This document shows, piece by piece, positions 29,751-36,343 of a DNA stretch of 36,343 bases. The DNA lies in the NCBI GenBank assembly GCA_016215115.1, contig JACRLN010000013.1, positions 1-36,343 on the forward strand, written 5' to 3'. Position 1 is the stretch's first letter. Each line of letters opens with the position of its first letter. The stretch comes from Nitrospirota bacterium (GTDB lineage: Bacteria > Nitrospirota > Thermodesulfovibrionia > UBA6902). The translations under genes and the position numbers were made by a program. The notes under the pieces were generated by a model that saw only the letters and a program-made list of their open reading frames with translations, did not search any database and was not told the DNA's origin.

Positions 29751-30785
29751 TCACGCCTCTTCTGTATAAATTTCAAACAAAGAAAGACATAAGGCGGCAA
29801 TTAGCGGTCCGAGGATAAATCCGAGGAAACCTAAAAACTTTATCCCGCCGAGGACGCTGAAAAATACAAGAAGCGTATGCAGTTTTGCCTTGCCGCCGAT
29901 TATCAAAGGCTTCAGGACGCTGTCCACACTGCTGATTATCAAGGCCCCGAAAAGTAAAAGACCTATCCCCTTTCCTATACTGCCTGACAGGATTAAAATA
30001 ACAGCCGCCGGACCCCACACGAGAAGTGTTCCAAAGAGGGGCACAAAGGAAAAAATAGCCATTACAGTTCCCCAGAATACTGGCGAGGGCAGACCCAAAA
30101 CCCAGAAAGCAATCCCTCCGAGCGTTCCCTGCGCAACGCCAACGGCAATCTGTCCGTATACTGCCGCTACGACTGTTTCTTTAACGCGCTCTTCTAATTT
30201 ATGCTTTTGCTCTTCGGAAAACGGAAGCAGTTTTTTCAGATATTCCGTGAGTGTTTCGCCGTCTTTTAAAAAATAATAAATCGTCAGGCACATGATGATG
30301 AAATTTAACGCAAGAACAAAAGCATTCGTAAAAACGTCCGAGACGTGTTTGACCACATATTCGCCGACCGACTTCAGACTGTTTACAATGCCTTCCTGAA
30401 GATTAAACCCTTTCAGTATTTCATAAGACGCCAGCTTTTGAAGCAGTTCCTGGAGCTTCGGATACGACTGTATATTTGTGATGGTCTCAATGCCCTTTTC
30501 TTCAATTGAGCTGTATACGCCTGTAATTTCGCCTGTGAGAGCACTGACGATATAAGAAAACGGTCCAAAAATTATTATTAAAATGGCTATAAGTGTTAGC
30601 AAGGAGGCGGCCCACGGACGTTTTATAAATTTCAGGAACAGATTGTACAACGGATAAAATGTTATGCTCAAAACCATGGCCCATGCAATCGTGATAAGAA
30701 AGGGGCTCATGATTTTGTAAAAAAGAAAAAACAGGAGTAATACAATCGCAAGATAAATTGTCGCGGATAAACGCTCAGTCTGCAT
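29751..30785 (-). CDS. AI-2E family transporter (PerM-like permease)
   Basis: A 344-residue membrane protein with hydrophobic segments at the N-terminus (residues ~8-40 and 58-85), a soluble middle portion, and a block of segments at the C-terminus. The segment SFVPLFGTLLVWGPAAVILI and the end FLGFILGPLIAALCLSLFEIY are typical. Members export varied solutes or work as ion antiporters, so the cargo cannot be named. It lies downstream of the deacylase gene on the same strand. Confidence 0.88.
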   Translation of the reverse strand: MQTERLSATIYLAIVLLLFFLFYKIMSPFLITIAWAMVLSITFYPLYNLFLKFIKRPWAASLLTLIAILIIIFGPFSYIVSALTGEITGVYSSIEEKGIETITNIQSYPKLQELLQKLASYEILKGFNLQEGIVNSLKSVGEYVVKHVSDVFTNAFVLALNFIIMCLTIYYFLKDGETLTEYLKKLLPFSEEQKHKLEERVKETVVAAVYGQIAVGVAQGTLGGIAFWVLGLPSPVFWGTVMAIFSFVPLFGTLLVWGPAAVILILSGSIGKGIGLLLFGALIISSVDSVLKPLIIGGKAKLHTLLVFFSVLGGIKFLGFLGFILGPLIAALCLSLFEIYTEEA

Positions 30786-30863
30786 GGATCATACCTTTCT
30801 TTTCCGATTTGCAATTTGCATTTTACATTTTACAATCTGCATTTTACAACACTACCTTACACA

Positions 30864-32447
30864 CTACCTTAGAATCCTTCCCGGCAAAGCTTTTGTTATT
30901 GCACCTTCAAGAACCACAGGAATACCGTTAACAAGTACGTGATGAATGCCTTCCGGCTTTTTAAACGGGTTGTTGAAGCCTGCTGTATCGTTCACTTTTT
31001 CAGGATCAAATATTGTAATGTCGGCAAAGTATCCTTTCGCAATTACCCCGCGCTGTTTAATGCTGAAAGTTTTTGCAGGTAACCCCGTCATTTTATGGAC
31101 TGCTTCGCTCAGTGTTAATATACTCTCCTCTCTCACATACCTTCCCAGCACTCTTGGAAAACTGCCGAAGCCCCTCGGATGCGGCATCCCTTTTGCCGTA
31201 ATGCCGTCAAAACTCCTTGCGCTGCTGTCAGAACCTATCATGGTGTACGGCTGTTTTAATATGGCTTTCAGGTTCTCTTCATTCATCGAAAAAAATATCG
31301 CCCCCACATTTAAATTTTCTTCGATGAGAATATCGAATAAACAGTTTACCGGCTGTTTATTTAAAGACCTGCTTATTTCGGAAAGGCTCTTGCCCTCCAT
31401 CCATTTATTTTTATCTGAAATTACCGATGAGATTGTGATTTTATCCCAGTAACCTTCCTCAGGATGCTCATGTATTATTTCCCGCCTCATCATCTCTTGA
31501 ATTTTTGAACTTTTCAATCGCTCCAATTCTTTTTCATGTCCGCCTTCAAACGCCCAGGAAGGAAGGATTGCGTCGAGATCAGTGCCTGCAGCGATATATG
31601 GATATCTGTCGCATGTCAATGCCAGGCCTGTTTTGTGTGCTGAATTAATTTTATCGAAGACATCTTCAAGCTTCTTCCAGTTTTTTTCACCGCTTGTTTT
31701 TAAGTGCGATATTTGAGCGTGGACCCCTGATTCACGAGCCACAGATATCACTTCATCAACTGCTTCTGTAAGCATATCCCCTTCACTTCTCATATGTGTT
31801 GTATAAATACCATTATATTTTTTTATCTCCCTTGCAAGCTCAATGATTTCCCGGGTGTCAGAGTAAATTCCAGGAGGATAGATAAGTCCGGTGGACAGGC
31901 CTATTGCGCCTTCATTCATGGCCTCTCTTAAAAGAGACTTCATTTCGTTACTTTCATTTTCAGAAAGAGCTTTATCTTCATATCCAATAACAGAAGCTCT
32001 GAGATTCCCATGTCCCACGAGCGTAATAAAATTAGTAGCAAATCTTCTCTTTTCCAGAAAGTCGAAATACTCTGAAAAAGTATTCCACCTTTCTTTTATA
32101 TCAAATGCTTCAAGATCCTTTTCTCTTTGTTCGAGTGCAGACCTGTAGAGAGGCGCTGCCGACAAACCGCAATTACCGTTTATTTCAGTCGTTATTCCCT
32201 GACAGATTTTACCCTCTGCCCTGCCGTCTGCAAGCAATGAAAATTCAGAATGTGAATGGACGTCAATAAAACCCGGGCAGACACAAAGTCCTCTGGCGTT
32301 GATAACCGTTGTTGCATTGAGGTGAGAAAGATTTCCGATCTCCTTTATGCAATCTCCTTCTATAGCAATATCAGTTTTTACCGGTGTACTGTCTTTTTCA
32401 GCGCCGTCTATAATGAATCCGTCTTTGATAAGGTAATCGATGCTCAA
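30864..32447 (-). CDS. N-acyl-D-amino-acid deacylase (amidohydrolase)
   Basis: Metal-dependent amidohydrolase of 527 residues. Metal and active-site motifs are PGFIDVHSHSEF (His-x-His), GNCGLS (the bridging Cys typical of D-aminoacylases), THMRSEG, QISHLK and MIGSDSSA with the catalytic Asp. It removes the acyl group from N-acyl-D-amino acids. Its ATG overlaps the stop of the amidase gene by four bases (ATGA), so the two are translationally coupled and may act together in degrading wall or D-amino-acid material. Confidence 0.9.
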   Translation of the reverse strand: MSIDYLIKDGFIIDGAEKDSTPVKTDIAIEGDCIKEIGNLSHLNATTVINARGLCVCPGFIDVHSHSEFSLLADGRAEGKICQGITTEINGNCGLSAAPLYRSALEQREKDLEAFDIKERWNTFSEYFDFLEKRRFATNFITLVGHGNLRASVIGYEDKALSENESNEMKSLLREAMNEGAIGLSTGLIYPPGIYSDTREIIELAREIKKYNGIYTTHMRSEGDMLTEAVDEVISVARESGVHAQISHLKTSGEKNWKKLEDVFDKINSAHKTGLALTCDRYPYIAAGTDLDAILPSWAFEGGHEKELERLKSSKIQEMMRREIIHEHPEEGYWDKITISSVISDKNKWMEGKSLSEISRSLNKQPVNCLFDILIEENLNVGAIFFSMNEENLKAILKQPYTMIGSDSSARSFDGITAKGMPHPRGFGSFPRVLGRYVREESILTLSEAVHKMTGLPAKTFSIKQRGVIAKGYFADITIFDPEKVNDTAGFNNPFKKPEGIHHVLVNGIPVVLEGAITKALPGRILR

Positions 32448-33607
32448 ATGGAAAGATCCAGCTTTTCAACGGGACGAACAATAAGTGTTGATTTTGTTAT
32501 GTAAGAGTTAATCCCTGTTGCAATGGCCTCTGCAATTTTATTTTTGTAAGCCTCTTCGGAAAGTCTTTTTTCTTCTTCGCTGTTACTGATAAAGGAAATC
32601 TCAATGAGAATTGAAGGCATCTCAGCTCCTACAAGTACATAAAACAATGCATATTTAACGCCAAGGTCCTCAATCTTGCTGTAGTTTTCTTTCATTGTAC
32701 TGACCATTGCACTCTGAATACTCGAGGCAAGTTTCATTGATTCTTCGTTTTTATTCTTCCTTGCAAGGTCCTGGAGGATCATCTGTAAATCACCATGCAT
32801 CTTCTCCATTTTTTTAAAGGAAATTTTGTTTTCTCTTGCCGCAACCCTCATGGCTTCTTTATCGTCAGTCCAGTTTAGAAAATACGTCTCAATGCCTCTT
32901 ACGTCTCTACTCGGACTTGCATTTGCATGAATGGATATAAAAAGATCAGCTTTTTTTGAATTCGCTATCTCGGTCCTCTCGTTAAGAGGAATAAAAATAT
33001 CTTTATCACGGGTATATATGACGTCAGCTTCATATTTTGCTGTCAGGATATCACCCAGTTTTTTCCCCACAGAAAGAACAATATCTTTTTCCTGTATCCC
33101 GCTAGGCCCGATTGCTCCGGGGTCGTCGCCTCCGTGGCCCGGGTCGATAACAATTTTCTTGATTTCTTCAAACCCCGGCTCAATATCGTTATCTCCATCC
33201 TTTGTTTCAGGCCCTGCTTTCTTTTGGTCATACACATCGATAACAAGCCTGTGCGGGTGTTCAAGCATAAACGCATAAAGGCTTTCAGCTTTCTGAAATT
33301 CAAGCACAATTCGTACAGTATCTTTGTTAAATTGAGCTATCCTCACCGTTTTCAAAATGCCGTCATCTATCACCGAAGGAGAAGATGTTTTCCTTTGAAG
33401 CGTACAATATTTCAGATCAAAATATAATCTGTCCGGATTAGAAAGACGGTTCTTCGAAAATTCTACCGCACTATCTGTTTCAACAATAACCCTTGTGTGG
33501 TTCTTATATGATTTGACACGAAGTCCGTTAACTGTGGTGAGCTTTGACGCTTCGATGTAGCTTGAAAAAACAAGTAATAGCAAAGGCACAATAAAAGCCT
33601 TTTTCAT
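32444..33607 (-). CDS. amiC: N-acetylmuramoyl-L-alanine amidase with AMIN domain
   Basis: Exported wall amidase of 387 residues. A signal peptide (MKKAFIVPLLLLVFSSYIEA) is followed by an AMIN targeting domain (~25-130), a linker, and an Amidase_3 catalytic domain. The zinc motif is IDPGHGGDDPGA with His, then the Glu of IQEKDIVL, ISIHANAS with the second His, and the catalytic Glu in ILIEISFISN. It cleaves the MurNAc-L-Ala bond of peptidoglycan, typically at division. First gene of a two-gene coupled unit with the deacylase. Confidence 0.92.
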   Translation of the reverse strand: MKKAFIVPLLLLVFSSYIEASKLTTVNGLRVKSYKNHTRVIVETDSAVEFSKNRLSNPDRLYFDLKYCTLQRKTSSPSVIDDGILKTVRIAQFNKDTVRIVLEFQKAESLYAFMLEHPHRLVIDVYDQKKAGPETKDGDNDIEPGFEEIKKIVIDPGHGGDDPGAIGPSGIQEKDIVLSVGKKLGDILTAKYEADVIYTRDKDIFIPLNERTEIANSKKADLFISIHANASPSRDVRGIETYFLNWTDDKEAMRVAARENKISFKKMEKMHGDLQMILQDLARKNKNEESMKLASSIQSAMVSTMKENYSKIEDLGVKYALFYVLVGAEMPSILIEISFISNSEEEKRLSEEAYKNKIAEAIATGINSYITKSTLIVRPVEKLDLSI

Positions 33608-33707
33608 GTAATATTTTTAAAATAAAGGCTTTTAAATGTCAATACTGATAAAAATTAATATACTTGTAAAAGCTAAAATATAGAAAATTTCTTTTAATCA
33701 AAAAATT

Positions 33708-33728
33708 CCTCGAAGCTCTGCTTCGGGG
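33708..33728. repeat. Hairpin repeat, copy 1
   Basis: CCTCGAAGC and GCTTCGGGG around TCT. Pairs with the copy at 33880-33900, which has matching changes in both arms. Confidence 0.7.
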
Positions 33729-33750
33729 TTAATCATACACTCCTTTGTCT

Positions 33751-33834
33751 GTCATTCCCGCAGTCTTTTGAGCAGGAATCCAGAGTCTTTTCATAAGGAA
33801 CTGGATTCCGGCTTAAGGACTGCCGGAATGACAG
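33751..33834. repeat. Dispersed palindromic repeat, family A (copy 7)
   Basis: GTCATTCCCGCAGTC, GCAGGAATCCAG, CTGGATTCCGG and CCGGAATGACA in order. Confidence 0.85.
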
Positions 33835-33879
33835 AATTAAGGCATTTTAGTGTCGAATAACATCTTTGTCTTTTGGATA

Positions 33880-33900
33880 CCTCGCAGCTCTGCTGCGGAG
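33880..33900. repeat. Hairpin repeat, copy 2
   Basis: CCTCGCAGC and GCTGCGGAG around TCT; compared with copy 1 an A-T pair has become C-G. Confidence 0.7.
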
Positions 33901-34095
33901 TAGTTCATTTATTGGAAAAGGAAAATACATTTATTGCACGGCCATCATATTATGATAGTTTAAATCATTTCAACAATCTGCTTCATCCCAGAATGTTATA
34001 AAATATAAATCGTTCATTATCTATTAAATTTCTTTTTATATCAGGTAACAGGATCTTTCTTAATAACTTGAACAAATTTTATTTTATCTGCTTTT

Positions 34096-34120
34096 GTAAG
34101 TCAATATATTTATGACTTAC
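34096..34120. promoter_or_regulatory. 8-bp inverted repeat (operator or terminator)
   Basis: GTAAGTCA and TGACTTAC, perfectly complementary and 9 bases apart, with TTTT following on the + strand. It could be a regulator's binding site or a weak terminator. Confidence 0.3.
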
Positions 34121-34344
34121 TTTTCGTTGGACCGTTTTATTTATTTACCCCAATTTAGTAGCAAATACTATGCCCATTACTAATTTTATTTATATTTCAG
34201 GAGGTTTATATTGCAATTACGGGCAGATTACAACTGTTTTTGTAAATTTAATTTACATTAAAAGGAAAAGCTTACACTTTATTGGGTGGATTTATTCGCA
34301 GGAACAAAGATACAAAGGAGTTCATAAATAAAACCACATTGTTT

Positions 34345-34444
34345 GTCATTCCCGTGCCTAAAGCACCTACTGTTGGCAGTCAGTAAGCGGGAATCCAGAT
34401 AGTCAAGAGGAACTGGATGCCCGATTAAGAACTTCGGGCATGAC
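34345..34444. repeat. Dispersed palindromic repeat, family A (copy 8)
   Basis: GTCATTCCCG at one end and CTTCGGGCATGAC at the other, with an inserted CACCTACTGTTGGCAGTCAG within the first palindrome. The longest copy in the window. Confidence 0.8.
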
Positions 34445-34500
34445 GGATAAAGTCATACATGACTATACTAATGAACTCTTTAGTATATTTACTGATTTAA

Positions 34501-35961
34501 TTAAATATTATATTTCCTTCTAAGGCTATAAACAGAGGGCCTGCTGATTCCAAGAACTCTTGCAACTTTTGAAATATTATTGTTGCAATGTTTCATAGCT
34601 TCTATAAGTTTTTGCTTTTCAATAGAATTTCTGACTTCTTTAAGAGAAGTAACCTCTTCCATCTTCATTGTCGTCAATTCCAGGTCCAAATCAGCAGGCA
34701 TTATAGAAGATTCCCTGGACATAACTACAGCCCTTCTAACTTTATTAATAATTTCTCTTACATTGCCGGGCCAGTCATAGTTATTAATAGCATCTATAGC
34801 TTCCGGTGAAAATGTTTTCTTCAAATTCATTTCTTTCGAAAATTTATTCAGAAAATATCTTGCAAGAATTAATTTATCTTCTCCTCTTTCCCTGACAGGA
34901 GGAAGATTTATTTTAAAGACGTCTAATCTGTAAAAAAGGTCTTTTCTGAACATTCCCTTAGCAATAGCTGAGTTGAGATCATTATTAGTTGCTGCAATAA
35001 GCCTGACATCTACCTTTCTCCCTCCATTAGAACCTAATTTTTCAACAACCTTGTCTTCAAGAAATCTCAGGATTTTTGCCTGCATGTTAGTAGAGAGTTC
35101 CCCTATTTCGTCAAGAAATATTGTGCCGCCATCCGCATATTCAAATTTTCCTATTTTTTGTTTATGTGCGCCTGTAAATGAGCCCTTTTCATGACCAAAA
35201 AGCTCTGCCTCGAGAAGATTCTCAGGTATAGCCGCACAGTTTATCGTCACAAATGGTTTATTCCTTCGAGGGCTTCTTTCATGTATGGCCATTGCTGTCA
35301 ATTCTTTACCTGTACCGCTTTCACCGGTAATCAGTACAGGAATATCTGTAGGGGCAATTTTTCTAATCATCGAAAAAACATTCAGCATCTTTTGACTGGA
35401 TCCTACAAATTCTTCGTTAATGTCAAGACGCTTGCCTATCTTTAAAACTTCTACATCAACAAAATTAAGAATTTTATATATATCTTCAATACTAAACGAT
35501 TCGCTCTTCATGGCAAGCCTGTTAATGAATGATTCCTTCTCGTGTTCCACAATATAACCCTGAGAGTAGAAAGTCAGACTCCATCCGCATCTATCACATT
35601 TTCTCAATTTCTGGGTATTCATCTTCCCACAATAAGGACATGAAAGGTCATCTGATATATTTTCTCTTATGTAATCCCACAGTTTTAGCTTGGCATCTCT
35701 ATTCAGATTATGAAACTGTGTAGCAATGCCTTTCTCATCTGAACGTTTTATCTCGCCCATTACCTCAAATTCTCCGTACTTTGGAAGGTCATACTTCAAA
35801 CCTATAATTTTGTTTTCTGCAGAAGGGGGAACGGCTTCAATAAATCCGCCGCCAAGGCTCAAAGATGTAAATTTTGTTTCTGTAATTCCACTTTTTCTAT
35901 CACAATCAAACATTACACTGACAGGTAAATCCACTTTACATCTGACATCCAACCTTGCCAT
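34501..35961 (-). CDS. Sigma-54-dependent activator with PilZ-like and zinc-ribbon N-terminus
   Basis: Residues ~1-100 resemble a PilZ domain, with RLDVR as the RxxxR c-di-GMP motif, but the second motif is SLSLGGG in place of DxSxxG. A zinc ribbon follows (Cys108, 111, 122, 125). The AAA+ sigma-54 activator domain (~185-410) has Walker A GESGTGKE (213-220), the sigma-54 contact loop GSFTGA (260-265; GAFTGA is usual), and Walker B GTIFLDEIGEL. A Fis-type HTH ends the protein (ISKVARVLGISRPSVYSLRRKY). No receiver domain is present, so the signal is probably a ligand or partner rather than phosphorylation. Its targets are not evident; no convincing -24/-12 promoter was seen nearby. Confidence 0.88.
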   Translation of the reverse strand: MARLDVRCKVDLPVSVMFDCDRKSGITETKFTSLSLGGGFIEAVPPSAENKIIGLKYDLPKYGEFEVMGEIKRSDEKGIATQFHNLNRDAKLKLWDYIRENISDDLSCPYCGKMNTQKLRKCDRCGWSLTFYSQGYIVEHEKESFINRLAMKSESFSIEDIYKILNFVDVEVLKIGKRLDINEEFVGSSQKMLNVFSMIRKIAPTDIPVLITGESGTGKELTAMAIHERSPRRNKPFVTINCAAIPENLLEAELFGHEKGSFTGAHKQKIGKFEYADGGTIFLDEIGELSTNMQAKILRFLEDKVVEKLGSNGGRKVDVRLIAATNNDLNSAIAKGMFRKDLFYRLDVFKINLPPVRERGEDKLILARYFLNKFSKEMNLKKTFSPEAIDAINNYDWPGNVREIINKVRRAVVMSRESSIMPADLDLELTTMKMEEVTSLKEVRNSIEKQKLIEAMKHCNNNISKVARVLGISRPSVYSLRRKYNI

Positions 35962-36007
35962 AATTTTCCCTTCTTTAGAAGATTATTTAACTGATTGTTT
36001 TAATTAA

Positions 36008-36343
36008 TAAATATATAGCTTAAAATAACATAAAAAAACATACTTGTCAACATATTTTACATATCTTACAAACATTGTCAAGCTAATTTAGAAACATCCT
36101 TTTTTGTTAAACATATATTTTACAAAATATATTTTACAGCATCTATCTAACACAGATAAACTTATAAACAATAGTCAGCCACGAATTTCACAAATGAACA
36201 CGAACAATATAGGGCTATAAAGCTCCTGTAATCATTACCAATTTGGTAAATAATTTAAACTTAGATTTCCTTTTGCTAATTCGAAATTCGTGTTAGTTCG
36301 TGCAAATGCTGTTTTAAGATAAACTGAATGCATTAAGAAGTCA
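36008..36343. other. AT-rich end of the window without a gene
   Basis: Upstream region of the sigma-54 activator. It contains tandem-like ATATTTTACA motifs near 36050-36140, and a repeat family fragment CACGAATTTC...AACACGAA (36180-36205) echoed inverted near 36280-36305. No open frame of note. Confidence 0.6.

Larger units (their letters stand above)
33608..34500. other. Long AT-rich intergenic region with repeats
   Basis: No convincing gene. It holds two related hairpins (33708-33728 and 33880-33900), two family A repeats (33751-33834 and 34345-34444), an 8-bp inverted repeat GTAAGTCA/TGACTTAC (34096-34120), and an isolated AGGAGG followed by a TTG mini-frame of 15 codons near 34214 that I cannot support as a gene. 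Confidence 0.7.

Noticed and set aside
34214-34261. Mini-ORF after AGGAGG
   Set aside because: Only 15 codons, no promoter seen, no recognisable content.

Overview
The window is about 36 kb of gene-dense bacterial chromosome of moderate GC. The gene content points to an anaerobe with a molybdenum- or tungsten-dependent formate dehydrogenase, selenium metabolism, nickel uptake and oxygen-independent heme synthesis. Together with the dense load of short palindromic repeats, this would suit Nitrospirota or a deltaproteobacterium-like lineage. I infer this from gene content only; there is no rRNA to confirm it.

Layout. 1-4.1 kb: citrate synthase, a long NDP-kinase-like protein, tryptophanyl-tRNA synthetase and a site-2-type membrane protease. 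4.2-10.0 kb: a selenium/formate island on the + strand: a selenocysteine-type tRNA gene, a Tat-exported split-Soret-type cytochrome, a large formate dehydrogenase alpha subunit, selD and yedF. 10.1-12.7 kb: the molybdate operon modE-modA-modB-modC on the - strand. 12.76-13.04 kb: a decayed second copy of yedF. 13.1-16.8 kb: nikR with a recognisable operator and promoter, then an ECF nickel/cobalt transporter (nikMN, nikQ, nikO) and a small His-rich protein. 16.8-20.1 kb: peptidoglycan recycling (a MurU-AmgK fusion and NamZ, - strand). 20.2-26.8 kb: heme genes hemW, ahbD-like radical SAM, hemE, hemH and hemY, interrupted by a four-helix-bundle gene enclosed by inverted repeats. 27-29.7 kb: an accessory stretch with a Doc toxin and AbrB-type antitoxin, a decayed transposase, a SHOCT membrane protein and an orphan nucleotidyltransferase. 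29.75-33.6 kb: an AI-2E-type permease, an N-acyl-D-amino-acid deacylase and an N-acetylmuramoyl-L-alanine amidase. 34.5-36.0 kb: a PilZ/zinc-ribbon/sigma-54 activator.

The most striking part is the selenium island. The tRNA at 4547-4642 has the selenocysteine-tRNA body (8+5 bp acceptor branch, 4-nt D-loop, 8-bp variable arm, 96 nt), but its anticodon is GCA (Cys codons) and its discriminator base is U, as in tRNA-Cys. The formate dehydrogenase carries UGU, a Cys codon, at the catalytic Sec/Cys position, followed at the E. coli fdhF spacing by a SECIS-like hairpin. The selD gene has a true in-frame UGA with its own hairpin and would be truncated by ordinary gene calling. This suggests a formate dehydrogenase whose active-site residue may be Sec or Cys depending on selenium supply, alongside ordinary UGA decoding.

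A second theme is repeat invasion of coding sequence. The murU-amgK, hemW, hemH and hemY genes contain in-frame palindromes or 7-bp tandem repeats of the same kinds found between genes, each translated as a short extra peptide. The selenium, molybdenum and nickel genes plausibly form one supply network for metalloenzymes, with formate dehydrogenase as the obvious local client for Mo and Se.
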